Positions 42,343 to 51,732 of a stretch of 64,000 nucleotides of DNA are shown one piece after another. Numbering within the stretch: the first letter of the stretch is position 1; each line of letters opens with the position of its first letter. Origin of the DNA: Bacteroidales bacterium (GTDB lineage: Bacteria > Bacteroidota > Bacteroidia > Bacteroidales > F082); contig JAKIVD010000008.1 in assembly GCA_021647205.1 (NCBI GenBank), forward strand, positions 62,001 to 126,000, read 5' to 3'. Position numbers and translations under genes: made by a program. The notes under the pieces are model-generated. The model was not told the origin of the DNA and did no database searches. It saw nothing but the letters and a program-made list of their open reading frames with translations.

Positions 42343-45279
42343 ATGGAAAAAAAATACTGGCAAAGTCTTGAAGCTTACAAGGAACTGAAGAAAAGCGAAC
42401 TTCCACAAGGCAATGAGCCACACGCTGAATTTTCAATTGAAGGATTGGACGAATCAGAAATCAAGGGAAAATCGAGCCGGAGGGATTTTTTAAAAATGCT
42501 GGGTTTCTCGGTAAGCGCCGTTGCCCTGGCATCCAGTTGCCAAACACCAATCAGAAAGGCCATCCCTTTGCTGAACCAACCCGAAGACCTGATTCCCGGT
42601 GTCCCCAATTTCTACGCTTCAACCTTTTTTGATGGTATTGATTACTGTAGCATCCTGGTCAAAACAAGGGAAAACAGGCCCATCAAGATTGAAGGCAACG
42701 ATTTATCACCGCTGACCAAAAGCGGCACCTCCGCCAGGGTGCAGGCATCAGTGCTCAATTTATACGACGATGCACGGCTCCGCAAGCCTTTTAACAATGG
42801 TAATGAATCAGACTGGGAAACCATCGACCGGGAAATCAGCCAGCAGTTGGGCGGATTGGCACAGGAAGGAAAAAGTGTGGTGTTGCTGACCTCAACCATC
42901 ATCAGCCCGACAACCAGAAAATTAATCAAAGAATTCAGGGAAATTTACCCCAACATTACCTGGACAACTTACGACGAAGTGAGCGCTTCTGCTATCAGGA
43001 AAGCCAATGAACAAAATTTCGGGCGCGCTGTCATTCCATTTTATCACTTCGACAAAGCCACTGTAATCGTAAGTTTCAATGCCGACTTTTTGGGAAACTG
43101 GCTGCTGCCGGTTACCTTCTCCAAGCAGTTCTCGGGCAGAAGAAAACTGTCAAACGGAAATACCGACATGTCGCGTTTGTATATGTTCGAGTCCGCCATG
43201 TCGCTTACCGGTTCCAACGCCGATTACCGCATCCCCATCAAACCCTCCGAAGAAGGCCTGGTGCTGATGAGCCTTTACAACGAAATTGCAGGCATATCGG
43301 GCGCCACAACCTATCCGGTTCCAAGTCACGGATTTGATGTGAAACAGGCCGCGATGGACTTGCTCGACAACAAAGGTAAATCACTGGTGGTTTCAGGAAC
43401 CAACAATGTAAATATTCAACTCATCGTTAATGCCATCAACCAATTGTTGGGCAACTATGCATCGACCATTGACCTCAATAAAACCGTCAACCTGAAACAG
43501 GGTGATGATGAACGCATGCGGCAATTGGTTGCCAAAATGAACCAGGGACAGGTTGCCGGCCTGTTGATGTACAATGTCAACCCGGCCTACAACTACCCCC
43601 AGACCGACGTATTTATTAGCGGGCTCAAAAAAGTCGGGCTCAAAGTTTCCTTTGCCGAAACCATGGACGAAACCGCCCTGCTTTGCGATTATGTTTGTCC
43701 TGACAACAACTACCTTGAATCGTGGAACGATGCCGAAGCAGTAAAAGGATATTTAAGTATTACGCAGCCGACCATCCAACCTATTTTCAACACCCGACAG
43801 TTCCAGGACAGTTTGATGGCATGGGGCAGTTTCGGGGGAGATTTCTCCACCTATCTCGAAGCCAACTGGAAGGGACTGCTTTCGTCAGGGAACCCGGATG
43901 GGAAAAGCTGGGCAAAAGTCAAGCACGATGGTGTTTACACACGCAAAGCGGATGCCGGTGAAACGCCCGGGTTTATCCCGCAGGGATTAAAACTTCCCGA
44001 GGCTAACAGTTCGGGGGTCGAACTGGCTTTGTACGAGAAAATCGGAATCGGAACGGGCAAATACAGCAACAACCCATGGCTGCTCGAAATGCCAGATCCC
44101 ATCACCACAGCAACATGGGACAATTACGCTTGCGTGTCCCCCAAATTTGCAGAAGAGCACCAGCTTCAATTTGAAGATGTGGTTAAAATAAACGGACAAA
44201 TTGAGCTGCCCGTCCTCGTGCAGCCCGGCCAGGCTTATGGAACAGTTTCCATCGCCCTGGGTTTTGGGCGAACAGCGGCAGGAAAAGCCGGCAACAATGT
44301 GGGACAAAATGTTTACCGCCTGATGAATGGAAAAAACAGCACTTTTCAACTTTCGGGCGAAGTAGTTTCCCTCGAAAAAGTAATCGGGAAAACCTACCCG
44401 CTGGCGCTGACACAAATGCACCACACCATGGAAGGCCGGCCAATCGCCCGCGAAACTACTTTGAGGGATTTTATCAAGAACCCTTCTTCCGGAAATGAAA
44501 AAGAACGCTTTAATGAAGAAAACAACACTACCCTCTATCAAAAAGTAAACTTTGACGGAATTCAGTGGGGAATGAGCATCGACCTGTCAAGCTGCACGGG
44601 CTGTGCCAATTGTGTGATTGCCTGCCAGGCTGAAAACAATGTTGCCGTCATTGGAAAAGAACAGGTGAAAAACCGCCGGATTATGCACTGGATGCGCATT
44701 GACAGATACTATTCCGAAGACGTTGAAAACCCGGAAGTATTTCACATGCCTACCATGTGCCAGCACTGCGACAATGCACCCTGTGAAAACGTTTGTCCGG
44801 TTGCCGCTACTAACCACAGCACCGAAGGCCTTAACCAAATGGCCTATAACCGCTGTATCGGCACACGTTACTGCATCAACAACTGCCCATACAAGGTCAG
44901 ACGTTTTAACTGGTTTGAATTTACTAACAACAACCAATTCGATTACAACATGAACAGTGAGCTGGGCAAGATGGTGCTCAATCCTGACGTGATTGTCCGT
45001 CAACGTGGTGTGGTCGAAAAATGTTCATTATGCATCCAGCGAATTCAGGAGAAGAAACTGCTTGCCAAGATGGAAAACAGGCCATTAAAGGAAGGTGAAG
45101 TAGTAGTTGCCTGTCAGCAATCGTGCCCGACCGATGCCATTGGCTTTGGGAATTTACAAAACCCATCAAGCAAGGTAAGTAAAGAACGAAAAGAAAAACG
45201 TACCTACCACTTGCTTGGCCATTTACACACCTTACCGTCTACTACTTATATGACCAAAGTCAGAAATAAAGAATCTTAG
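42343..45279 (+). CDS. actB: Alternative complex III subunit B: molybdopterin-oxidoreductase-like plus iron-sulfur domain
   Basis: 978 residues, ATG at 42343. A twin-arginine-like signal SSRRDFLKMLGFSVSAVALASSC starts about residue 45. Residues about 60-740 resemble a molybdopterin oxidoreductase (ActB1), known in ACIII to have lost the cofactor. Residues about 745-950 form a ferredoxin-like domain (ActB2) with four cysteine groups: CTGCANCVIAC, CQHCDNAPCENVC, CIGTRYCINNCPY and CSLC with CQQSCPTDA; these hold the FeS clusters. It transfers electrons from quinol to the heme subunits. Normal fusion for Bacteroidota. Confidence 0.9.
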   Translation: MEKKYWQSLEAYKELKKSELPQGNEPHAEFSIEGLDESEIKGKSSRRDFLKMLGFSVSAVALASSCQTPIRKAIPLLNQPEDLIPGVPNFYASTFFDGIDYCSILVKTRENRPIKIEGNDLSPLTKSGTSARVQASVLNLYDDARLRKPFNNGNESDWETIDREISQQLGGLAQEGKSVVLLTSTIISPTTRKLIKEFREIYPNITWTTYDEVSASAIRKANEQNFGRAVIPFYHFDKATVIVSFNADFLGNWLLPVTFSKQFSGRRKLSNGNTDMSRLYMFESAMSLTGSNADYRIPIKPSEEGLVLMSLYNEIAGISGATTYPVPSHGFDVKQAAMDLLDNKGKSLVVSGTNNVNIQLIVNAINQLLGNYASTIDLNKTVNLKQGDDERMRQLVAKMNQGQVAGLLMYNVNPAYNYPQTDVFISGLKKVGLKVSFAETMDETALLCDYVCPDNNYLESWNDAEAVKGYLSITQPTIQPIFNTRQFQDSLMAWGSFGGDFSTYLEANWKGLLSSGNPDGKSWAKVKHDGVYTRKADAGETPGFIPQGLKLPEANSSGVELALYEKIGIGTGKYSNNPWLLEMPDPITTATWDNYACVSPKFAEEHQLQFEDVVKINGQIELPVLVQPGQAYGTVSIALGFGRTAAGKAGNNVGQNVYRLMNGKNSTFQLSGEVVSLEKVIGKTYPLALTQMHHTMEGRPIARETTLRDFIKNPSSGNEKERFNEENNTTLYQKVNFDGIQWGMSIDLSSCTGCANCVIACQAENNVAVIGKEQVKNRRIMHWMRIDRYYSEDVENPEVFHMPTMCQHCDNAPCENVCPVAATNHSTEGLNQMAYNRCIGTRYCINNCPYKVRRFNWFEFTNNNQFDYNMNSELGKMVLNPDVIVRQRGVVEKCSLCIQRIQEKKLLAKMENRPLKEGEVVVACQQSCPTDAIGFGNLQNPSSKVSKERKEKRTYHLLGHLHTLPSTTYMTKVRNKES

Positions 45280-45311
45280 AAATTAATTGACAAGGATAAA
45301 AATCAGCAACG

Positions 45312-46688
45312 ATGTATAATACCAGAGTCAGAGGAATATTAATTAAAGGGAATAAGAGTTTTAGTGATGTTAGCAGGGACATCATCAAGCCCATGGACGA
45401 CAAAACACCCATGTGGTGGTGGGTTACGGCTTTTCTTGCTACAGGCGCTTTGTTTTGGGGGGTCTGGGGTTTTTATAATACCATTTCCACGGGCATTGGC
45501 ACCTGGGGCCTCAACAACAATGTAGCCTGGGGATGGGCCATCATCAATTTTGTCTGGTGGATTGGTATCGGCCATGCCGGGACAGCTTTTTCCATTTTCC
45601 TGCTTATTGTCAGGCAAAAGTGGCGGACTTCCATCAACAGGGCCGCTGAGGCCATGACCATTTTTGCCGTGATGGCAGCCGGACTGTTCCCATTGATTCA
45701 CATGGGACGTATCTGGGACGGTTTTTTCATTTTTCCGTATTGGAATACCCGTGGTCCGGTTTGGGACAACTTTAACTCGCCCCTGTTTTGGGACGTTGTG
45801 GCCATCAGCACTTACTTCATGGCCTCTTTCGTGTTCTGGTACATGGGCATGATTCCCGACTTTGCCACCATCCGCGAACGGACAACTTCGGCCATCAAAA
45901 AGAAAATCTACGGCGCACTGAGCTTTGGTTGGATTGGTAACGCAAAGGGTTGGTTGCGCTTCGAAACAGCTGCAATCCTGCTTGGGGGTATGGCAGCCCC
46001 GCTTGTAGTGTCAGTGCACTCCATTGTTTCCATGGACTTTTCGGTATCGGTGGTTCCTGGATGGCATACCACTATTTTCCCACCGTATTTTGTTGTGGGT
46101 GCCATCTTCTCGGGATTTGGTATGGTGCTCACACTGATGATTGTGATGCGCAAACTGTACAAATTTAAAGATTACGTTACCGACGGACACCTCGATGCCA
46201 TCACCAGGATACTTACATTTATGTCGTTGATTATGGGAACAGCTTACCTTACCGAATTGTTCATGGCCTGGTATTCCGGTTCAGAATATGAATTGTTTAC
46301 CTTTATGAAAAACAGGGTAACGGGTGATTATAAATTTGCCTACTGGACCATGTTAATTTGTAACGGGATGATCCCGCAACTGTTCTGGTTTAAGGCGGTC
46401 AGAAAAAACATCACCATTGTATTTATTATTTCCCTTTTCATTAACCTCGGCATGTGGTTCGAGCGTTACGTCATCGTGGTAACTTCACTTTCCAAAGATT
46501 TTCTGCCTGCCACCTGGGCTACTTACGAACCGACCATCACCGAAATCGCCGTTTATTCCGGTACCATTGGTTTATTTGTGCTGGGGGTACTGATGTTCTT
46601 CCGCTTTGTCCCGACCATCGCCATTAGCGAAGTAAAAGGGGTGTTAAAAGAAACTTCAACATTAAAATCGTTTACCGATGAAAACTAA
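45312..46688 (+). CDS. actC: Alternative complex III subunit C: NrfD/PsrC-like quinol-binding membrane protein
   Basis: 458 residues, ATG at 45312. Ten or so hydrophobic helices, beginning near WWWVTAFLATGALFWGVWGF, with WWIGIGHAGTAFS and HMGRIWDGFF, the polar helix positions expected at the quinone site of NrfD/PsrC proteins. It is the main inner-membrane subunit of alternative complex III and is thought to oxidise menaquinol and contribute to proton translocation. The last 11 nt overlap actD. Confidence 0.9.
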   Translation: MYNTRVRGILIKGNKSFSDVSRDIIKPMDDKTPMWWWVTAFLATGALFWGVWGFYNTISTGIGTWGLNNNVAWGWAIINFVWWIGIGHAGTAFSIFLLIVRQKWRTSINRAAEAMTIFAVMAAGLFPLIHMGRIWDGFFIFPYWNTRGPVWDNFNSPLFWDVVAISTYFMASFVFWYMGMIPDFATIRERTTSAIKKKIYGALSFGWIGNAKGWLRFETAAILLGGMAAPLVVSVHSIVSMDFSVSVVPGWHTTIFPPYFVVGAIFSGFGMVLTLMIVMRKLYKFKDYVTDGHLDAITRILTFMSLIMGTAYLTELFMAWYSGSEYELFTFMKNRVTGDYKFAYWTMLICNGMIPQLFWFKAVRKNITIVFIISLFINLGMWFERYVIVVTSLSKDFLPATWATYEPTITEIAVYSGTIGLFVLGVLMFFRFVPTIAISEVKGVLKETSTLKSFTDEN

Positions 46689-47193
46689 TATTCTGGGTAT
46701 ATACGAGGATGAGAAAGTCCTTACTGATGCTGTTGACAAGCTTCAGGCGCAAGGTGTAACAATCAGCGATGTGTTTTCGCCCATCCCCCTGCACGGGATT
46801 TGGGAAAAACTGAACCTGACCACCAGGCTCCCGCTCGCAACATTTCTTTATGGCGCCTTCGGTGCTGCCCTTACCTTTGCCTTTCTGTTCTGGACTTCGG
46901 TAGTAAGCTACCCCTTAAAATTCGGGGGCAAACCACTGAACACTTTGTCTTTTATCATCATTATGTTTGTGTTGACAATAAATATTGGTACGCTTTTTAC
47001 CTTTATCACTTATTTTGTCAGGGAAAAAATGTTTCCCGGCAAACAGGTTAAGCTTGATGTTCCCCGGACAACCGACGACCAGTTTACCATCGTCATCGAA
47101 AGGCCGCTTGACATGAGCCTGGATGAAGAGAAGAAAATCAACGCCCTTTTGAAAGAAACCGGCGCTGTTGAGGTGATAGAAACGAATAATTAA
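46678..47193 (+). CDS. actD: Alternative complex III subunit D (DUF3341)
   Basis: 171 residues, ATG at 46678 inside the end of actC. Small membrane protein of the DUF3341 type: KTNILGIYEDEKVLTDAVDKL at the start, split as NILGIYEDEK, then two membrane helices (ATFLYGAFGAALTFAFLF; NTLSFIIIMFVLTINIGTLF) and a soluble ferredoxin-like tail. It accompanies ActC in the membrane part; its exact role is unknown. Confidence 0.88.
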   Translation: MKTNILGIYEDEKVLTDAVDKLQAQGVTISDVFSPIPLHGIWEKLNLTTRLPLATFLYGAFGAALTFAFLFWTSVVSYPLKFGGKPLNTLSFIIIMFVLTINIGTLFTFITYFVREKMFPGKQVKLDVPRTTDDQFTIVIERPLDMSLDEEKKINALLKETGAVEVIETNN

Positions 47194-47215
47194 AACCGAT
47201 TTAATACTGTACAAA

Positions 47216-47794
47216 ATGAAATATTCGCGACTGCTTTTTTTATTCCTGGTTCCGTTACTGATGATGGGTTGTAAAAAAGACAAGAACAACCCGGGTTACA
47301 ATTATATGGGCAAGCACGACATGTATTACACCAAGTTCTACAAAGCTTATTCGCCCAACCCGTTACTGCCCAACGGGATGACGAACCAAATGCCCGCCGA
47401 AGGCGCCGTTGCCAGGGGAAAGATGCCGTTTCCATACAAAGGTTCCACCATCACCGACAGGGCACAAAACCAAAGCCTGGCCGGGCTGGAATTGGCCAAC
47501 CCCATCACGTCAAACGACGCTATTGTGCAGGAAGGCAAAGAGCAGTTCAGGATTTTCTGTAGTAATTGCCATGGCCTGCAAGCCAGAGGCGACGGCAACC
47601 TTTACACCAGTAAATTATTTCCGGCCAAGCCGACTTCACTGGTCGAGAGTTATGTGCAGAACAAGCCCGACGGGGAAATTTACTACGTCATAACCATGGG
47701 TTCCATCTCCGGTTTAATGGGGCCGCACGGAAGCCAGATAACGCCCGAAAACAGGTGGAAGATTATTCATTATTTAAGACATCTTGCAAAATAG
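47216..47794 (+). CDS. actE: Alternative complex III subunit E: mono-heme cytochrome c lipoprotein
   Basis: 192 residues, ATG at 47216. A lipoprotein signal (LFLVPLLMMGC) puts it on the periplasmic side of a membrane. One heme site, CSNCH, within FRIFCSNCHGLQARGDG, with a distal methionine in YVITMGSISGLM. It is the electron exit or docking heme of alternative complex III. Normal position and size. Confidence 0.88.
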   Translation: MKYSRLLFLFLVPLLMMGCKKDKNNPGYNYMGKHDMYYTKFYKAYSPNPLLPNGMTNQMPAEGAVARGKMPFPYKGSTITDRAQNQSLAGLELANPITSNDAIVQEGKEQFRIFCSNCHGLQARGDGNLYTSKLFPAKPTSLVESYVQNKPDGEIYYVITMGSISGLMGPHGSQITPENRWKIIHYLRHLAK

Positions 47795-47826
47795 GATTGT
47801 AGTTTCAACATCAAAAACAGTATCTC

Positions 47827-48990
47827 ATGGATAATAAATTACAGATCGGCAGCAAATTTAAAATGGCCATGTTTGCTTTAATTGCAGTGGGGGTCATTAC
47901 GGTTATCGCCGGTTTTTTAACGGGCGAGGCAACACGCACATGGGCCAACCTCCTGCTGAACAATTATTACTTCCTCGCAGTTGCCCTTGGCGCCACTTTC
48001 TGGCTGGCCATCCAGGCCATTACCCAGTCGGGTTGGTCGGCAGCCTTCGTACGGGTTCCGCAAGCCATGGGCAATTACCTCATCGTCTCCTTTTTTCTGT
48101 TTTTGATTTTGTTCCTCGGGATACACAACCTTTACCACTGGACACACCACGATGCAGTACTTCAGGATGCCATTCTTTTGCACAAAGCACCCTATTTGAA
48201 CCTGCCCTTCTTTGCCATACGCTACGTCATTTTCTTTGCCCTGTGGATATTCCTGACCCAACGCATCAAAAAGCTTTCGCTGAAAGAGGATCAATTAGGG
48301 GGCACTGTCTTTTTTGAAAAAATCGAGTTCACTTCGAAGGTGTATATTTTTGTCCTTGCCATTTCTTTTTCACTGTTTTCGATCGACTGGCTGATGTCGC
48401 TGGACGCGCACTGGTACAGTACGATTTATGCCGTTAAGAAGTTTGTCATGGCCTTCTATCATGGAACTGCTATTGTTCTCGCCATCATTATTATCCTGAA
48501 TAAACTTGGTCAATTCCCCATGCTCAACAAAACCCATCTCGGCGACTTTAGCCGATGGCTGTTTGTTCTAAGCATGATTTGGGGATATATGTGGCTATCG
48601 CAATACCTGCTTATCTGGTATGCCAACATCCCCGAAGAAACAGTATATTACGTTCCGCGTATCATGGGCGAATACAAGAATTATTTTTATTCCGAATTGA
48701 TTATCAACTGGCTCTTCCCCTTTCTGTTCCTGATGTGGAACCGGGTTGGAAAAAATGCCAATGCCCTGCTGTTTGTAATTTTCGTGTTAATCGTTGGCCA
48801 GTGGGTTGAATTGTATATGTCCATTATGCCAAATACCATCGAATCGCATTCCATCACCTATGTGGAGATTGGGACTTTCCTTGGTTTTGCCGGAGTGTTT
48901 GCCCTGGTAATTGCCTGGTCGCTGACAAAAGCACCGCTGGTCCCGAGGAACCATCCTTACCTGCAGGAAAGTATCGAGGACGGGCATTAG
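47827..48990 (+). CDS. actF: Alternative complex III subunit F: membrane protein
   Basis: 387 residues, ATG at 47827. About ten hydrophobic helices starting MAMFALIAVGVITVIAGFL; contains IDWLMSLDAHWYSTIYAVKKF and FLMWNRVGK, characteristic of ActF, which resembles a NrfD-like protein. It completes the complex. It is the last act gene; no caa3 or cbb3 oxidase genes follow, so the electron acceptor for this complex is encoded elsewhere. Confidence 0.9.
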   Translation: MDNKLQIGSKFKMAMFALIAVGVITVIAGFLTGEATRTWANLLLNNYYFLAVALGATFWLAIQAITQSGWSAAFVRVPQAMGNYLIVSFFLFLILFLGIHNLYHWTHHDAVLQDAILLHKAPYLNLPFFAIRYVIFFALWIFLTQRIKKLSLKEDQLGGTVFFEKIEFTSKVYIFVLAISFSLFSIDWLMSLDAHWYSTIYAVKKFVMAFYHGTAIVLAIIIILNKLGQFPMLNKTHLGDFSRWLFVLSMIWGYMWLSQYLLIWYANIPEETVYYVPRIMGEYKNYFYSELIINWLFPFLFLMWNRVGKNANALLFVIFVLIVGQWVELYMSIMPNTIESHSITYVEIGTFLGFAGVFALVIAWSLTKAPLVPRNHPYLQESIEDGH

Positions 48991-49084
48991 ATTTAAAAAC
49001 CACATCTGGATCAGCATGCTCAGATTCGCATAGCGGAGAGGCTGAAAGTGAATTTCCTGTGGGTCGCATCTCATCAACAACAAA

Positions 49085-49945
49085 ATGAAGACTTTTGCGC
49101 GCCGGCTTCAATTGTTTTATTCGGGCATTCAGCTTTTAAGTTTAGATGTTGTTGCAGGGGCCATGGCTGTTGGTTACTTTGCCATCCGTTTGCTCCATCC
49201 CGTGGCAAACCCGTTTTGGTGGTTCATCCTTCCATTCGCCGTCTGGTCCTTTTACACCCTCGACCATTTATTCGATGGTTTCAGGCTAAAAGGGGAAGCA
49301 CAAATTAAAAGACATCGTTTTCATTATGAGAACCGGCGGGTTTTAGGTTCATTTTCCGTTTTCTTTGGTTTGACGGCTTTTGTATTCAGCCTGGTTTTTC
49401 TTGAAAAGCAAATCATCCGGGCAGGCCTGGTTGCAGGCAGCCTTGTCCTGCTTTATTTTCTTGTTTTGTCCCGCTCCGGCAGTAAAAATAATTTCTTGTT
49501 TCAAAAAGAACTAATGATCGCCCTGGTATATGTTTCCGGAATCTGGCTGGCACCCCTGGTTTGGTATGGGCATTTACCCGAAACGGTATTGGTGCTCATC
49601 ATTTTCGTGCTGTTTTTATTGGCCTGGGCCGAAGGTATCATGGCCTCCCGTTTCGATTACGAAAATGATGTGCACGACGGGCACAGTAGCTTTACGGTGC
49701 TTTTCGGTAAACGGTTCACCAGGCAGTTTCTCATTATCTTGCACATCCTGATTTTCCTGCTCATTAAACTTTCTGTCTTCTTTATCTCCACCAAACTTCA
49801 GTTTGCTGCCTTAATAATTCTGGCAATCATGAACCTTTCGCTTCTCATTATCACACTGTACCCGGATTGGTTTCAAAAATATGAAAGGTACCGCATTGCC
49901 GGAGAAAGTGTTTTTTTATTGCCGGTTCTGATTGCATTTTTCTGA
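49085..49945 (+). CDS. UbiA-like polytopic membrane protein
   Basis: 286 residues, ATG at 49085. Seven to nine membrane helices. The two aspartate-rich loops of UbiA prenyltransferases appear in degenerate form: LDHLFDGFRLK near residue 60 and SRFDYENDVHDG near residue 195. In UbiA family enzymes these bind the prenyl diphosphate through magnesium. The first loop is not the normal NDxxDxxxD, so activity is uncertain. It follows the alternative complex III operon by 94 nt. A role in quinone synthesis is tempting but only inferred. Confidence 0.55.
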   Translation: MKTFARRLQLFYSGIQLLSLDVVAGAMAVGYFAIRLLHPVANPFWWFILPFAVWSFYTLDHLFDGFRLKGEAQIKRHRFHYENRRVLGSFSVFFGLTAFVFSLVFLEKQIIRAGLVAGSLVLLYFLVLSRSGSKNNFLFQKELMIALVYVSGIWLAPLVWYGHLPETVLVLIIFVLFLLAWAEGIMASRFDYENDVHDGHSSFTVLFGKRFTRQFLIILHILIFLLIKLSVFFISTKLQFAALIILAIMNLSLLIITLYPDWFQKYERYRIAGESVFLLPVLIAFF

Positions 49946-50114
49946 AAGACCAAGCCCCTTCATTCTGAAAAAAACTACCGCTGTTTAGGAGGTACAGTTG
50001 CTCAGGACCTGCCATCGCGAACCAAAAAACTTTGGATTTATTGCAACAGTTGTTTGACCAATATCTTGAGCCCGTGTTGTAGTGTTCTGATGATGAAACG
50101 GGCCTTTTAAAAAC

Positions 50115-50144
50115 CTGCTGAGTGGGGCCTTTTGCTCTCAGCAG
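50115..50144. repeat. Inverted repeat (8-bp stem)
   Basis: CTGCTGAG at 50115-50122 is the reverse complement of CTCAGCAG at 50137-50144. Part of the hairpin run upstream of the FKBP gene. Confidence 0.55.
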
Positions 50145-50169
50145 ATTGAATGCACCTTCCGAAACCTTC

Positions 50170-50202
50170 AACCCGCTATGTCCGGAAGCGACATAGCGGG
50201 TT
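50170..50202. repeat. Strong 13-bp inverted repeat
   Basis: AACCCGCTATGTC (50170-50182) and GACATAGCGGGTT (50190-50202) are perfect reverse complements with a 7-nt loop CGGAAGC. This is among the strongest hairpins in the window. No T-run follows, so it is not a simple terminator in either direction. Confidence 0.7.
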
Positions 50203-50258
50203 TGGGGAAACCCCGACCAATGGGTTAGAAAAAACCCGTCGGGTCTTACACATTGTTT

Positions 50259-50266
50259 TATTTTTG
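50259..50266 (+). promoter_or_regulatory. Bacteroidota -7 box (TATTTTTG) for the FKBP gene
   Basis: Perfect TAnnTTTG element 12 nt upstream of the ATG at 50279. Confidence 0.5.
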
Positions 50267-50278
50267 CCAAAAAAAATC

Positions 50279-50722
50279 ATGAAAATCGCCCCCAATACAA
50301 CAGCCAAACTCATCTACACCTTAACAGCCGTTGCAGATGGGAAAATCATTGAAAAAGTAAATGAAGAAAAACCGGCGGCCTTTCAATTCGGCATCGGGCA
50401 ATTGTTACCGGCTTTCGAAAAAAACCTTGACGGTTTAAAAGCAGAAGATGAATTTAGCTTTATCCTCAAAGCAGAAGATGCTTACGGGGAAGCGGACCCT
50501 TACGCCGTTTTCGACATTCCCATCGACACTTTTGAGGTAGATGGAAAAACCGATGAGAAAATGTTGCAGGTTGGCAATACCATTCCCATGACCGACAACG
50601 ATGGCAACAAGCACATGGGTCGGATTACCAAGGTAATGGAGCAAGCAGTTACCATGGATTTTAATCACCCATTGGCAGGTAAAGATTTACAGTTTTCGGG
50701 TAAAGTACTTGAAGTGATTTGA
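50279..50722 (+). CDS. FKBP-type peptidyl-prolyl isomerase (SlyD-like)
   Basis: 147 residues from the ATG at 50279; the frame runs back to 50150 through the hairpin region but that part is not protein-like. SlyD/FKBP layout: Y-x-L in LIYTLTAVADGKIIE, then FQFGIGQLLPAFEKNLDGL (FKBP active region), a flap insert (YAVFDIPIDTF) and FNHPLAGKDLQFSGKV at the end. It catalyses prolyl cis-trans isomerisation and acts as a chaperone in the cytosol. The metal-binding His-rich tail of E. coli SlyD is absent. Confidence 0.88.
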   Translation: MKIAPNTTAKLIYTLTAVADGKIIEKVNEEKPAAFQFGIGQLLPAFEKNLDGLKAEDEFSFILKAEDAYGEADPYAVFDIPIDTFEVDGKTDEKMLQVGNTIPMTDNDGNKHMGRITKVMEQAVTMDFNHPLAGKDLQFSGKVLEVI

Positions 50723-50729
50723 TTCCTTT

Positions 50730-51575
50730 CTATTCATCCAGCGGAACCAAACGGTCGTCTGTGGCCGGGAAGAACGACTTGTTGTATGGGTCGAAACGCC
50801 AGTATTTGTCCGTTCGTTCTTTCGCCGGAACGTTTTTATCAAGATAGTTGTTCAATAAATAATCGAAGGTGTAACCGGCGTATGTCCGCCCCAGCTGAAA
50901 AGCACCTTCGTACAGCCTTGCAGGTTCGAGCGAATCGATATTATAAACGTAGTTGATGTTACCCGTAAAAATATCATAGGTAAACTCCCCTTCCATATCG
51001 TCAGCAATCATTCCGGTGGCAAAATACACATTTGGTTTGTCGGAGTTTTCGTTTACTTTGCTGATTTCGATCCACGCGTTGACATAAACAGCTTCCAAAT
51101 CCTGATCGTGAAAATAATAAGTATCGTAAATGGCGGCTTCATCATGGTGGGTGTAAATACTTTCTTCCAGTTCAATCTGGGCTACATTAATCACAAAAGC
51201 GTTGGTATCCACCTCCATGAAATCTACCAACTGCCCCTCCCTGAAAACAGTGAAACCAAAGGACGAAAGCTCCTTTGTAAAGCCAAAAATATAATTCGCC
51301 ATAAAGAGTGAATCGTTGAGTTGCTTCAGGTATTTGGAGTGATCGAGCAAGGCCGAATCAAACAAAGACTCATCCGTAATACCCAGCGAGTCAAGGATAA
51401 AGGTTTTCTGGTTGGTTTTAAAGATGAAATCCGGAAAAAACACCAGGGCCGCCCGCTGCCTGCTGTTATCGACAAAAGCCGTGGCAAATTTACGCTCTGT
51501 ACTGCACGAGAACAACAAAGCCGCAACGAACATTACCGTTACAAAAAGAATACCTTGTTTGTTAAAACTTCTCAT
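50730..51575 (-). CDS. Hypothetical lipoprotein
   Basis: 281 residues, ATG at 51575. Lipoprotein signal VTVMFVAALLFSCSTE, so it is acylated on the Cys at about 24. The mature part is mixed alpha/beta with no motif I recognise; it mentions repeated Tyr- and Asp-rich stretches near the C-terminus (LDKNVPAKERTDKYWRFDPY). Possibly a Bacteroidota-specific envelope protein. It converges with the FKBP gene 8 nt away. Confidence 0.65.
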   Translation of the reverse strand: MRSFNKQGILFVTVMFVAALLFSCSTERKFATAFVDNSRQRAALVFFPDFIFKTNQKTFILDSLGITDESLFDSALLDHSKYLKQLNDSLFMANYIFGFTKELSSFGFTVFREGQLVDFMEVDTNAFVINVAQIELEESIYTHHDEAAIYDTYYFHDQDLEAVYVNAWIEISKVNENSDKPNVYFATGMIADDMEGEFTYDIFTGNINYVYNIDSLEPARLYEGAFQLGRTYAGYTFDYLLNNYLDKNVPAKERTDKYWRFDPYNKSFFPATDDRLVPLDE

Positions 51576-51582
51576 TCAGCAA

Positions 51583-51590
51583 CAAAAATA
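51583..51590 (-). promoter_or_regulatory. Bacteroidota -7 box (TATTTTTG) for the hypothetical lipoprotein
   Basis: Perfect TAnnTTTG element 7 nt from the ATG at 51575; near-leaderless arrangement. Confidence 0.5.
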
Positions 51591-51732
51591 AAAAAATCCC
51601 CCCGTCAAATGAGAACGTTTTTTATACGGGTTTCTTGCCAAGCCAAACCTGAAGTTTTCACCAGGCCTTCCCCGGGACGGGAAAGTTGCCGGTTAAACAG
51701 GCACCGGTATTACCGCCTCTTCCGAAAGCCAG

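Larger units (their letters stand above)
49946..50278. other. Non-coding region with a run of hairpins before the FKBP gene
   Basis: 333 nt without a convincing gene. Contains GCCCGT..ACGGGC (near 50071-50104), CTGCTGAG..CTCAGCAG at 50115-50144, a 13-bp perfect stem at 50170-50202, ACCCG-T-CGGGT near 50234-50244 and the FKBP promoter at 50259. Confidence 0.6.
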
